A DNA stretch of 64,000 nt from Desulfovibrionaceae bacterium (GTDB taxonomy: Bacteria > Desulfobacterota > Desulfovibrionia > Desulfovibrionales > Desulfovibrionaceae), in assembly GCA_910575755.1 (NCBI GenBank), contig CAJTFO010000001.1:186001-250000 (forward strand). The letters run 5' to 3'. Numbering within the stretch: the first letter of the stretch is position 1; each line of letters starts with the position of its first letter. A program made the position numbers and the translations under genes. Positions 18,022 to 27,318 of the stretch are shown piece by piece. The notes under the pieces were generated by a model. That model ran no database searches. It saw only the letters and a list, made by a program, of their open reading frames with translations, and was not told where the DNA came from.

Positions 18022-19737
18022 TCATGCAAGGCGCGTACCAGCTTGCGGCGGCTTGCGGCTGGAAGCGGCCATATGCGCGGCCCATTGTTCGAGATGCCCG
18101 GCCAGCAGGCGCACAAAACACAGCAGTTCATCCATGCGGTCGCCGCGCTGCTGCTGCAATTCGCGCCAGAAACAGGCCAGAGAGGCCAGTGGCGGGCAGG
18201 CGTTCAGAAGCGTTTGCAGACGTTCGCAATTGAGCAGAAAAAGCTGACCCGCCCTCGCTGATTTGCCCGTCAGGCGGCCCTGTTCGGCGAGCATGTCCAG
18301 CAGCCGCGCAGCCTGGGCCAGCACCGGCGCCACCTGGCCGCAGAAATCAGGGGAGCAGGGCGGCGCGTTCAACGGCTGGCGCATTTTTTCGTCCTGCCGC
18401 TGTTCAAGGCTTCCGTTGGCCCTTGCGGCGGACTGGTCGTTGGCGTTGTCGCCCAGATCGTCAAGAATGTGACGCCAGAACAGGCGCTGCTGGCCGAGCC
18501 AGAGGCTGCGGTCTTGGGCGTCGTGACCGGAAAGACTGCGCACTGCGGCAAAGCCCCGCGCGTCGGTTTCCGTCAGCCAGACGCGGGCCTGGCGGCTGAG
18601 TTCCGGACTCAGGCCCGCCTGCCAGTTGCCGGCGTTCAGACGGGCAAGAACCAGGTCGCCGGCGCTGGCCGGGCTGATCTGCGTCAGACAGGCGTGCTCG
18701 CGCGGGCAAACCTGTCTGAAGGAACAGGGGTGGCAGTCCATGGCCGGTTCCAGGCAGCAGCACCCCGGCAGGTAGGGGCCGGTGTCCCAGGGCTGGGCCG
18801 TGGCCAGAAAAAAAGCCAGACAGGGCAGGCCCAGACCCGCGGCCAGATGCATGGTGCCGGTATCGTTAGTCACCAGCAAGCGCATGTGGCGCAGCAGGGC
18901 CGCCAGCTGGGGAATGTCGGTTCGGCCCACGGCACTGACCAGGGGCGTGCGGCTGCGGGCGTTGTGCGCCGCGTATTCCCGCGCCAGAGCACGTTCGGAG
19001 GGCGCGCCCAGCAGCACAGGGCAAAGGCCCGCCTCGCGCCAGAGCCGTTCGCCCAGAGCCGCGAAATGCGCCACCGGCCACTGGCGCCGGGCGGCGCTGG
19101 CTCCCAGTTGCAGGGCCACAAAACCTTTGGGCTGCGTGCCGGGGGGAAGATTTTCAGGCCGGGCCAGCAGGGCTTCAGCATGCGCTCTGGCCGCATCCGG
19201 AGGCGATTGCAGACGGAAACGGCCAGGACGCCCGGCAATGTCAGGGGCGTAAAGGGGCGCGCCGACCATGCGGAACATGTCCACCAGGTTGAAGGGCGCG
19301 TTCAGACGATGCAGGGTTGCGCCGCTCAGAAAGGAGGACCAGATGCCCCGGTTGACGCCAAAGCCCTCGGAGTCCAGGCCGAAGCCCAGCACCGCGTCCG
19401 GCGTGGGGGCCAGAAGTTTGGAGAGCAGGCGCGCCGGCAGGGTGGGCGTGAGGTTGACCACATGCCGCGGCGCGTCCTCCCGGCGGATGCGTCGAGTCAG
19501 GCCCAGCAGTTGCGCGACAGCGGTCCGCCAGTCCCGATCCAGCGCGGCCATGAGTTTCGCGCCGGGCAGCGGCCAGGCCGTCTGCACATGACGCAGCAGA
19601 GGCAAGGCGGCGGCGAAATTGTCCAGACAGACCAGACCCACCTTGTGACCGCTGTCGTGCAGATCCTGAATAAGGGGCTGACATTGCAGCAGGTCGCCAA
19701 AGCGGGTCAGGTTGAGAAGCAGAACGTCTGTGCTCAT
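18022..19737 (-). CDS. Glycosyltransferase family 9 (heptosyltransferase-like) with extended C-terminus
   Basis: 571 residues. The first 350 show the GT-B fold of ADP-heptose:LPS heptosyltransferases: LLLNLTRFGDLLQCQPL at the N-terminus, KGFVALQLGASAARRQWP near residue 200, and LVTNDTGTMHLAAGLGLPCLAFFLATAQPWDTG near 300. A Cys-rich block, CCCLEPAMDCHPCSFRQVCPREHAC, follows near 350-375. About 190 further residues are helical and unlike standard WaaC/WaaF, which are some 320-350 residues. The substrate is unknown. Placement between a lysozyme-like gene and a FlgN-like gene raises the possibility of protein or flagellar glycosylation, which is inference only. Confidence 0.85.
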   Translation of the reverse strand: MSTDVLLLNLTRFGDLLQCQPLIQDLHDSGHKVGLVCLDNFAAALPLLRHVQTAWPLPGAKLMAALDRDWRTAVAQLLGLTRRIRREDAPRHVVNLTPTLPARLLSKLLAPTPDAVLGFGLDSEGFGVNRGIWSSFLSGATLHRLNAPFNLVDMFRMVGAPLYAPDIAGRPGRFRLQSPPDAARAHAEALLARPENLPPGTQPKGFVALQLGASAARRQWPVAHFAALGERLWREAGLCPVLLGAPSERALAREYAAHNARSRTPLVSAVGRTDIPQLAALLRHMRLLVTNDTGTMHLAAGLGLPCLAFFLATAQPWDTGPYLPGCCCLEPAMDCHPCSFRQVCPREHACLTQISPASAGDLVLARLNAGNWQAGLSPELSRQARVWLTETDARGFAAVRSLSGHDAQDRSLWLGQQRLFWRHILDDLGDNANDQSAARANGSLEQRQDEKMRQPLNAPPCSPDFCGQVAPVLAQAARLLDMLAEQGRLTGKSARAGQLFLLNCERLQTLLNACPPLASLACFWRELQQQRGDRMDELLCFVRLLAGHLEQWAAHMAASSRKPPQAGTRLA

Positions 19738-19756
19738 GCCGCGCCGTCCAGCCGCG

Positions 19757-20869
19757 TCAGGCCAGAGCGGTGCGTCCGCCGCCGTCCAGCATGTTCAGGG
19801 CCAGGTTTTTTTCCTGCCGGAAGCGGTTCTGTACCGCCGCCTGCACCGCTTCGGTGGAAGAGCCGAACTGTCCGGCGCGCAGCTTGTAGACATTGCTGAT
19901 AAGCTTGCGTTCGTAGGCCGGATCTGTGGGCTTGCCGCTGAGCTCGTCAGCCCGGTCGAAAATACGGGCCGCCCCGGCCGGGCCGTGCTGTACGGCGGTG
20001 CTCCAGATCACTTCCCGCATGGCGGCGGAAAGCGTATCCGCTTCCAGACCGGTACGCTTCACAATGGCTTCCATGGCGGGTTTGTAGTGGCTTTCGCGGA
20101 TGAAGGCCTCCTGCAACGCCTCGAAACGCTCAGGCTGCTCCCTGGCGATGGCCCGCCAGGCGTCAGGCATGCCCCCGCGGCGGCCGCCGGTATTGGCCGG
20201 CCCGGCCTTGCGCAGGCGCTGGGCAATATCCGGAGCCTCGCCGTCCAGAAATGTCAGAAAGCTGTTCATGCTGCCCACACGCGAGGCGATCTGGTATTTA
20301 CCGTACGATGTGCCGCCAGTACGGTCGTAGCCTATGGCCGCGATGCCCTCGCCGCCGGATTCAAAGCGGGCGGAAAGCCGGCCCAGGCCGCCGCTTTCCG
20401 GCGTCGGCGCGCGGCGCGCGCGTTTGACGCTGGGGCGGGTGCGGATGAAATCGCCCATGGACAGATTGCCCACGCGCCCTTCAATACTGGTCAGGCGGCG
20501 CAGCTGCCGGGCCACGCCCATGTTGCGGGCCAGGCTCAAAGGGGAATCCCCGCCGGGAAGGCTCTGCATCAGACCTTCCATGGCCTGGGTCTGGCGCAGA
20601 TCCGCCTGGGCTTTGCTCAAGGTCAGGGCGCGCGCGAGGTCGCTGGGAGAGCGTCCGGCCAGGACGGGATTGCGCAGTTGCAGTGTGCTGGCCGCTTCCT
20701 GCGGCCTTTCTGCGGCGTTCGCGCTCTTGCGTTCCTGGCCGGCCATCAGGGCGGCGAAAGGCGAGCCCTCCCCCGCGGGCCCGTTCTGGGCGCGACGCTG
20801 GGTAGCGGGAGACGGGTTTTGCTGCGGTTGTTCGGCCGGAGGCCGGATCAGCCATGCGGAGTGTGCCAT
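19757..20869 (-). CDS. Lysozyme-like fold protein, possible peptidoglycan hydrolase
   Basis: 370 residues from ATG 20869, preceded by GGAGGAAGAAA. The upstream in-frame extension is unlikely. The first 180 residues are low-complexity and helical (Gln, Ala, Arg rich). From about residue 185 there is SARFESGGEGIAAIGYDRTGGTSYGKYQIA, which resembles lysozyme-superfamily domains having a catalytic Glu followed by a G-x-S-x-G-x-Y-Q core. The region continues with MREVIWSTAVQHGPAGAARIF. There is no signal peptide, so export would have to be through a flagellar or other secretion apparatus. A flagellar rod or phage-derived murein hydrolase role is plausible but unproven. Confidence 0.72.
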   Translation of the reverse strand: MAHSAWLIRPPAEQPQQNPSPATQRRAQNGPAGEGSPFAALMAGQERKSANAAERPQEAASTLQLRNPVLAGRSPSDLARALTLSKAQADLRQTQAMEGLMQSLPGGDSPLSLARNMGVARQLRRLTSIEGRVGNLSMGDFIRTRPSVKRARRAPTPESGGLGRLSARFESGGEGIAAIGYDRTGGTSYGKYQIASRVGSMNSFLTFLDGEAPDIAQRLRKAGPANTGGRRGGMPDAWRAIAREQPERFEALQEAFIRESHYKPAMEAIVKRTGLEADTLSAAMREVIWSTAVQHGPAGAARIFDRADELSGKPTDPAYERKLISNVYKLRAGQFGSSTEAVQAAVQNRFRQEKNLALNMLDGGGRTALA

Positions 20870-21090
20870 TTTCTTCCTCCTGAAACAGGGCGAGGGGCGG
20901 ATGCGGATCCGCCTCGACAGGAGGAAAGCAAGGACAGTGCCAATGCCCGGAAAGAGGCTTGAAACGGGCATTGCGCGGCGGCATGCCCAAGACGCGGCGT
21001 GGCGCAGCGCGCCCTGTGACAAATTGCCGACGCGCCATCAGCGCTTTTTACCGAGGTCTGTCCTCTGTCCACTCTTGCAAGCAGCACGAC

Positions 21091-21200
21091 AGCATTTTGC
21101 TTTTGGAATTTTTCCATTTCAAAAGCGACGCTGCAATGAGCCTGAAAAACGCGGTTTTCAGGCTCATTGGGCGCGGACGTCCGCTCTCGCGCCCGCCGCA
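21091..21200 (+). repeat. Hairpin repeat, copy C
   Basis: Hairpin 1 at 21099-21126 (GCTTTTG.../...CAAAAGC), then GACGCTGC, then hairpin 2 at 21135-21168, with a perfect 14-bp stem and the loop ACGCGG, then the conserved GGGCGCGG block. About 35 bases across hairpin 1 and the arm of hairpin 2 are nearly identical to copy D at 61495-61435 on the other strand. Confidence 0.8.
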
Positions 21201-21238
21201 GCGACAAAGGCAATCCGCTCCATAGCGTTTCTCGGCGG

Positions 21239-21345
21239 TTGTCCGCTTGCGCGGTGGAGCATTGTGCAGCGAAAAATATCCGTTTTCAACTGCCTTTCTG
21301 ATATTGAAACAAATGAACTTTGACTTTTTGCAAAGTCAAAGTTCA
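21239..21345 (+). repeat. Second repeat module adjoining copy C
   Basis: It holds GTCCGCTTGCGCGG (also present in copy A), GAGCATT, a GAAAA-TATCC-TTTTC hairpin resembling hairpin 1 of copy B, and a perfect 13-bp stem at 21315-21344 (GAACTTTGACTTT with loop TTGC). The last stem recurs near 57784 with one changed base pair. Confidence 0.7.
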
Positions 21346-21442
21346 AAGGCGCGCTCCCACTGGCGCTTAGCGTGAGCGCGCCGAAGGTCTGGTTTTGGCG
21401 AAACGCTCTTGCCATTGGATACGAAGATTCAACGGCAAGAGA

Positions 21443-22993
21443 TTACTCCTTGCTGACCGGCGTGGCGGCGGGCATTGTTTTGCCCGCGCCGCGTTCTTCC
21501 CGCAACAGGCGCTCGGTGTTGACCAGCGGGAAGTCCGCGGTCTTGCCCGGATCAGCCCAGCCGCCGCCCAGCGCCATGCACACGCTTACCACCGCGTTGA
21601 GACGGTCGCGCAGGGCCGTGGCCAGTTGCAGTTCGGCGGAGAAGAGCTGGCGTTCGGCATCCAGCACTGTCAGATAATCGCTATAGCCATTGTCATATTG
21701 CAGGCGGGCGATGTCCACCGCGCGGCGCAGGCTTTCCACCTGGAGCTGCATGCTGCGCACAATGGCGTCCGCCTCGCGCTGGGAGGTGAGCGAGGTGCGG
21801 ATATCCTGAAAGGCTGCCTGCACGGTTTTCAGATACACCGCAGTGGCGGCCTTTTTCTGCGCTTCGGCGTCCTTCAGGTTGTACCAGTTGTTGCCGAAGT
21901 CCAGGATGGGCAGCGTGCCGCTGGCTCCGTAGCTCCAGGCGGCGGAGGGATGGATGAACAGGTTGCCCACGGCCGCGCTGAGCGTGCCCAGCATGCCCGT
22001 CAGGGAGATGGAAGGGAAAAACTGGGCGCGGGCCACGCCGATATTGGCGTTATACGCCATGATCAGATATTCGGCGGCGCGTACGTCGGGACGCCGCTCC
22101 AGCAGCTCGGAGGGCAGACCGGCGGGCAGCACCGGCGGCGAGGGGAGCATGCCGATGGCCTTGCCGCGCGGCATGGCGTCGTTAATGATGGCGCGCGGCG
22201 AGCGCCCCAGCAGCACGGCCAAAGCCGCTTCGGCCTGGTCCACAGCCACGGTGGTGGTGTGCACCTGGGCGCGGGCGGTTTCCACTTCGGCTCTGGCGCG
22301 CTGCCAGTCAAGCTCGGTTATGTCGCCCTGCCTGTAGCGGCTGGTATAGATGCCAAAGGCTTCTTCACGGCTTTTCAGAGTGCGCCGGGCCGTGTCAAGC
22401 TGCATGTCCAGAGCCAGCAGCGCGAAATAGCTCTGAGCCGTCTGCCCCGCCACGGAAAGCCGCAGGGCTTCATGCCCTATGACGCTGTTCATCAGCACAT
22501 CGCTGAGCATGGTGCGGCTGTTGCGGTACTTGCCCCAGAAATCCAGCTCCCAGGCGGCGTTGAGCGTGCCCTGATAGCTGGTGTTGGTGCGGTCGGCCTG
22601 CGGGCTGTAGTTGGCGACCCTGGCGGACGAGCTTTGTGAGCTCGCGCTGCCGGCGGCGCTGACATGCGGGAACAGGGCGGATGTGGCCACGCCCACCTGT
22701 GCGGCGGCGGAATCTATTCTGGCCAGGGATTCGGCCAGATCCTGATTGTTTTTCAAGGCTTCCCCGACCAGGGCCGTGAGCACGGGATCGTTAAAGCGGA
22801 TCCACCAGTCGGTGTTCAACGGCGCGGAACCCAGATCCACCTTGCGCCACTGCTCGGGAATGTCCTGTTCAGGCCGCTCATAACGGGGGGCCAGCGAGCA
22901 GGCGGAAAGCAGCAGGGCGAAGGTCGCCGCCAGCGTCAACGCGCGAACCGCGCCGCAAGCCGGAGACCGGCGCAGTATAGAGGGGGCGTTCAT
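21443..22993 (-). CDS. RND efflux outer-membrane lipoprotein (NodT/OprM family)
   Basis: The outer-membrane channel of a tripartite pump. 516 residues with a lipoprotein signal ending LLLSAC (Cys31). Two TolC-like repeats are seen: QDLAESLARIDSAAAQVGVA in the first half and AFQDIRTSLTSQREADAIV in the second. Conserved blocks include AAWELDFWGKYRNSR and ERRPDVRAAEYLIMAYNANIGVARAQFFPSISLTG. Its start overlaps the pump gene stop by four bases. The operon order is adaptor, pump, channel. Confidence 0.95.
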   Translation of the reverse strand: MNAPSILRRSPACGAVRALTLAATFALLLSACSLAPRYERPEQDIPEQWRKVDLGSAPLNTDWWIRFNDPVLTALVGEALKNNQDLAESLARIDSAAAQVGVATSALFPHVSAAGSASSQSSSARVANYSPQADRTNTSYQGTLNAAWELDFWGKYRNSRTMLSDVLMNSVIGHEALRLSVAGQTAQSYFALLALDMQLDTARRTLKSREEAFGIYTSRYRQGDITELDWQRARAEVETARAQVHTTTVAVDQAEAALAVLLGRSPRAIINDAMPRGKAIGMLPSPPVLPAGLPSELLERRPDVRAAEYLIMAYNANIGVARAQFFPSISLTGMLGTLSAAVGNLFIHPSAAWSYGASGTLPILDFGNNWYNLKDAEAQKKAATAVYLKTVQAAFQDIRTSLTSQREADAIVRSMQLQVESLRRAVDIARLQYDNGYSDYLTVLDAERQLFSAELQLATALRDRLNAVVSVCMALGGGWADPGKTADFPLVNTERLLREERGAGKTMPAATPVSKE

Positions 22994-25900
22994 ATGTCCT
23001 CCGGATCGTCGTTATAGCGGCTTTTGCCTTCATTGGGGTCTTTCTTGCCCTGCAATTTCAGCGAAAGCCGCATGATGCTCTTGAAGAAGTACGGCACAAA
23101 GAGCGTGGCGATGCAGGTGGCCGCCAGCATGCCGCCGATGACCGCCGTGCCGATGGCGTGGCGGCTGTTGGCGCCAGCGCCCGCGCTGACGGCCAGGGGC
23201 ACGCAGCCCAGAATGAAGGCCAGCGAGGTCATCACGATGGGGCGGAAACGCAGGCGCGAGGCGTGCATGGCGGCCACATCCAGACTGCGGCCGTCCCGCC
23301 AGGACTCCACGGCGAATTCCACGATGAGAATGGCGTTTTTGGCGGCCAGACCCACCAGAGTGACCAGGGCCACCTGAAAGTACACGTCGTTGGACAGATC
23401 CCGGAACCAGGTGGCCGCCAGCGCGCCGAACACGCCGAAGGGCACGGCGGTGAGCACGGCCAGCGGCAGGGACCAGGACTCGTACTGGGCGGCCAGAATC
23501 AGGAATACCATGACCAGAGCCAGCACGAATATGATGGTCGTGTCGGCGCTGGCCAGCTTTTCCTGAAGGGCCGAACCCACCCAGCCCAGGCTGAAGTTGT
23601 TGGGCAGCACCGCGGCGGCGGCCTGTTCCATGGCTTCCAGCGCCTGACCGGAGGAATAGCCCTCGGCCGGGTTGCCCATGACGTGCGCCGCCGGGAAGAC
23701 GTTGTAGCGCTCCATGACCTGGGGCGCGGTACGTCGCTCCAGGGTCATGACGGCGGTAAGCGGAATCATTTCGCCCCTGTTGTTGCGTACAAAAACATCA
23801 TTGAGCGATTCCGGCAGCATGCGCTCCGCGGCCTCGGACTGCATGCGCACCTGGAAGGTGCGGCCCATGTAGTTGAAGTCATTCACATAGGTGGTGCCAA
23901 ATGTGGCGCCCATGGCCGTGAACACGTCCTTGACGCTCACGCCCATGTCCTTGCAGCGTTCGCGGTCCAGATTGGCGTAAAGCTGAGGCGCGCCGGTGGA
24001 GAAGAGGTTCTGCACATTGCCGATGGCCGGATACTTGGGCGTACCGTCGGCGTTTTTGGTCATGGCCTCGGCCACCACCGCGTTGGCCTGCTGTTCCAGA
24101 TCATAAATGGAGCCGTCGCCGCGCATCTGAATATAGCCCTCAAAGCCGCCGGTGGTGCTCATGCCGCTGATGGGCGGCGGCGTGAAGCCCAGCACCACGG
24201 CTTCGGGCTGCATCATGGTCACGGCCATGACCTTTCCGGTCAGGACATCGGGGGATTCCTCCTCGCCTTTGCGCTCGTTCCAGGGCTTGAGCGTGGCGAA
24301 AAAGGTTCCGTAATTGCTCTTTACCGACATGGAGGAGATGTCGATGCCGTTAATGGTGGCCACATGGGAGACTGAAGGCTGTTTGAGCACAAAGTTGCTC
24401 AGCACCTCGGTTACGGCCGTGGTCCGGTGCTGGGAAGCGCCGTCGTCCAGAATGGCCATGCCCAGAATGTAGCCCTGGTCTTCATTGGGCACCAGGCCGC
24501 CGGGCACCACCTTGAGCAGCCAGGCGATGGCCACTATCATCAGGCCGAACAGCGTCAGGGCGCGCAGGCTCGAATCCTTGATGAAGCGCACGGCGCGCAG
24601 GTAGCGGTGCGTCACGCGCCCGAAGGCATAGTTGAACCAGACAAAGGCGCGCGGCGGCGTGTGGTCATGGGCATGCGGCTTGAGCAGCAGGGCGCAGAGC
24701 GACGGGGTGAGGGTCAGGGCCACAATGCCCGACAGAACCACGGACACCGAAATGGTGATGGCGAACTGCTTGTACATCTGCCCCGCCAGGCCGCCCATGA
24801 AGGACACGGGGATGAACACCGCACAGAGCACCAGCACAATGGCGATGACCGGGGCCGTGACCTCGTTCATGGCCTTGGCCGTGGCCTCCCGGGGCGGCAG
24901 GTGCTCGGAACTCATGATGCGTTCCACGTTTTCCAGCACCACGATGGCGTCGTCCACCACAATGCCGATGGCCAGCACCATGCCGAAGAGCGTCAGGGTG
25001 TTGATGGAATAGCCCAGGGCGTACATGCCCGCGAACGTGCCGATGATGGACACCGGCACGGCAATGCAGGGAATAAGGGTGGCCCGCCAGTTCTGAAGAA
25101 AGACGTACACCACGATGAACACCAGTATCATGGCTTCCACCAGGGTGTTGATCACCTCCTTGATGGATTCCATAACAAAGTCGTTGGTGTCCACCACAAT
25201 GCTGTAATCCAGCCCGTCAGGCAGGGTTTTGGCAATTTCCTTCAGGCGCGCCGTCACAAGGTCGCCGGTGGCGATGGCATTGGCGCCGGGCAGCAGGTAG
25301 ACGGCGCCCATGCGCGCGGGCATGCCGTTGAAGCGGGAACTCACGCTGTAATCCTGGCCGCCCAGTTCAATGCGGGCCACATCCTTGAGGCGCAGCATGG
25401 CGCTGTCCTCGCCGGTGCGGATGATGATTTCGCCGAACTGTTCGGGCGTTACCAGGCGGCCCTGGGTGTCGATCTGCCAGGTAAGCTGGGTGGAGGCGGG
25501 CGAAGGCATGTCGCCCAGCCGGCCGGGCGCGAACTGCGAGTTCTGGTCCTGAATGGCCTGGGCCACCTCAGTGACCGTCAGACCGTATTTGGCCAGCTTG
25601 TCCGGCTTGAGCCAGATACGCATGGCGTAGCTCATGGAACCGAAGATGGAGCAGTCGCCCACGCCGGGCACGCGCTTGAGCTCGTCCACCACGTTGATCT
25701 GCATCCAGTTGTGGATGTAGACCTCGTCGTAGCGGCCGTCCGGCGAGTAATAGGAAAAGACCTGCAACATGGCCGGGGACCGTTTGACCACGGTGACGCC
25801 CTGGCGGCGCACCTCCTCAGGCAGCAGGGTCTGGGCCAGGTTGACCTTGTTGTTGACGTTGACCAGCGCCATGTCCGGATTGGTGCCCAGAGCGAAATAG

Positions 25901-26193
25901 ACGCTGATACTGCCCGAACCGGAACCGGAAGCGGCCGTGGATGTCATGTAGAGCATGTTTTCCACGCCGTTGATGTTCACTTCCAGCGGGGCCAGCACCG
26001 TGTTGGCGATGGTTTCGGCCGAAGCGCCGGGGTAGGATACGCTGACCTGCACGGTGGGCGGCACCAGATCCGGATACTGGGCGATGGGCAGCGCCTTCAT
26101 GGCCAGCGCGCCCACCAGGGTGATCACGATGGAAATGACGGCCGAGAGCACCGGCCGGCGCAAAAAGAGATTAGGCTTAGCGGAAGCGGCCAT
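22990..26193 (-). CDS. RND multidrug efflux pump, inner-membrane transporter (AcrB/MexB type, HAE1)
   Basis: A proton-driven exporter in the inner membrane, 1067 residues with twelve membrane segments and two large periplasmic loops. The N-terminus shows FLRRPVLSAVISIVITLVG. The proton-relay aspartates of TM4 are in GIVVDDAIVVLENVERIM, near residues 405-415. The second half has GLVPNEDQGYI and ILIVEFAVE. It lies between adaptor and channel genes, 6 bases after the adaptor. Likely substrates are hydrophobic toxic compounds such as bile salts or drugs; specificity cannot be read from the sequence. Confidence 0.97.
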   Translation of the reverse strand: MAASAKPNLFLRRPVLSAVISIVITLVGALAMKALPIAQYPDLVPPTVQVSVSYPGASAETIANTVLAPLEVNINGVENMLYMTSTAASGSGSGSISVYFALGTNPDMALVNVNNKVNLAQTLLPEEVRRQGVTVVKRSPAMLQVFSYYSPDGRYDEVYIHNWMQINVVDELKRVPGVGDCSIFGSMSYAMRIWLKPDKLAKYGLTVTEVAQAIQDQNSQFAPGRLGDMPSPASTQLTWQIDTQGRLVTPEQFGEIIIRTGEDSAMLRLKDVARIELGGQDYSVSSRFNGMPARMGAVYLLPGANAIATGDLVTARLKEIAKTLPDGLDYSIVVDTNDFVMESIKEVINTLVEAMILVFIVVYVFLQNWRATLIPCIAVPVSIIGTFAGMYALGYSINTLTLFGMVLAIGIVVDDAIVVLENVERIMSSEHLPPREATAKAMNEVTAPVIAIVLVLCAVFIPVSFMGGLAGQMYKQFAITISVSVVLSGIVALTLTPSLCALLLKPHAHDHTPPRAFVWFNYAFGRVTHRYLRAVRFIKDSSLRALTLFGLMIVAIAWLLKVVPGGLVPNEDQGYILGMAILDDGASQHRTTAVTEVLSNFVLKQPSVSHVATINGIDISSMSVKSNYGTFFATLKPWNERKGEEESPDVLTGKVMAVTMMQPEAVVLGFTPPPISGMSTTGGFEGYIQMRGDGSIYDLEQQANAVVAEAMTKNADGTPKYPAIGNVQNLFSTGAPQLYANLDRERCKDMGVSVKDVFTAMGATFGTTYVNDFNYMGRTFQVRMQSEAAERMLPESLNDVFVRNNRGEMIPLTAVMTLERRTAPQVMERYNVFPAAHVMGNPAEGYSSGQALEAMEQAAAAVLPNNFSLGWVGSALQEKLASADTTIIFVLALVMVFLILAAQYESWSLPLAVLTAVPFGVFGALAATWFRDLSNDVYFQVALVTLVGLAAKNAILIVEFAVESWRDGRSLDVAAMHASRLRFRPIVMTSLAFILGCVPLAVSAGAGANSRHAIGTAVIGGMLAATCIATLFVPYFFKSIMRLSLKLQGKKDPNEGKSRYNDDPEDI

Positions 26194-26199
26194 ATGTAC

Positions 26200-27318
26200 C
26201 TACTTTTGAGCGGCGGGGGCCTGAGCCTGCTGCTGTTGGGCGGCGGGCGCCTGCACGCGCACCTGGGTTCCGGGCCGGGCCTTGACCAGACCCTCGCTGA
26301 TGATTCTTTCGCCGCCCCTGAGGCCGGAATCCACCAGATAGCGGTCGCCCACGGCCACACTGAGGGTGACAGGAATGGCGTATACCTTGTTGTCCTTGTC
26401 CAGACCCATGACCAGCGAGCCTTTCTGGGTCAGAAGAACGCACTTTTGCGGAATAAGCACGGCGTTTCTGAGCACGTCGCCTTCCATGTACACGCGCACA
26501 TACTGACCGGGCATGATGTGGCCGTCGGCATTGTCAAAGACAGCGCGGGCCTTGATGACGCCCGTGCTGGGCTGCACCTGGCTGTCGATGAAGGTCACTT
26601 CGCCCCGGCCCTGGTACATGCTGCCGTCCAGCAGGCGCAGCCGCGCCTTGTAGCGCCCGTTTTCGGGGAATTGCAGCCGCCCGGCGGCCGCCATCTGCTG
26701 GCGGCGCATGCGCTCGGGCGCGGCAATGGAAAAATCAATGTACATGGGGTCGGTCTGGTTCACATAGGTCAGCAGCGAATTGTTGCCCACCAGATTGCCG
26801 GGAGTGAAGTTTTCCTTGCTGCTGTAGCCGGAAACAGGGGCCGTCACCTGGCAGTAATCCAGGTTGATCTTGGCCTGGCGCAATTCGGCCCTGGCGCTGT
26901 CATAGGCGGCGCGGGCGGCGTCGCGGTCTTTCTGGGAGACGGCGTTCTTTTCATACAGCGGGCGGATGCGCCGCCATTCGCGCTCGGCATTGTTGAACTG
27001 CGCCTCGGCCTGCTGAACCCTGGCCTCGTACTGATCGCGCTCAAGCTGGAACAGGAGCTGCCCCTGCTTCACGAAATCGCCTTCCTCATAGAGGCGCTTT
27101 TCAATAATGGCTTCCACCCGGGCGCGCACTTCCACGGCGCGCGAACCCGAAGCCTGGGCCTGATATTCGGCCGGCCAGGGCACGTCGGCCACAGTCACGT
27201 CGTACACGCTCACCGGGGGCAGCATACTTTGCCGGGCATTCTTGTCCTCATCGCAGCCGGCGAGAACCAGGCAGAGGCCCAGAACGAAAGAAAGGGAAAT
27301 CAGCGGTCTGATAGTCAT
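26200..27318 (-). CDS. RND efflux periplasmic adaptor lipoprotein (AcrA/MexA type)
   Basis: 372 residues with a lipoprotein signal (LVLAGC, Cys23), a biotinyl-lipoyl-like segment (GSRAVEVRARVEAIIEKRLYEEGDFVKQGQLLF), a helical hairpin (95-150), then beta-barrel and membrane-proximal parts (VTFIDSQVQPSTGVIKARAVF, MPGQYVRVYMEGD). It links pump and channel. The start has GGAG upstream. The C-terminus ends in a Gln/Ala-rich tail. First gene of the operon; no repressor gene is adjacent. Confidence 0.95.
   Translation of the reverse strand: MTIRPLISLSFVLGLCLVLAGCDEDKNARQSMLPPVSVYDVTVADVPWPAEYQAQASGSRAVEVRARVEAIIEKRLYEEGDFVKQGQLLFQLERDQYEARVQQAEAQFNNAEREWRRIRPLYEKNAVSQKDRDAARAAYDSARAELRQAKINLDYCQVTAPVSGYSSKENFTPGNLVGNNSLLTYVNQTDPMYIDFSIAAPERMRRQQMAAAGRLQFPENGRYKARLRLLDGSMYQGRGEVTFIDSQVQPSTGVIKARAVFDNADGHIMPGQYVRVYMEGDVLRNAVLIPQKCVLLTQKGSLVMGLDKDNKVYAIPVTLSVAVGDRYLVDSGLRGGERIISEGLVKARPGTQVRVQAPAAQQQQAQAPAAQK

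Larger units (their letters stand above)
20870..21442. other. Intergenic region with stacked hairpin repeats
   Basis: 573 bases with no credible gene. From 21090 to about 21400 it is filled with palindromic modules described separately. The rest (20870-21090) is plain leader sequence for the minus-strand lysozyme-like gene. Small reading frames here are composed of repeat sequence. Confidence 0.6.
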
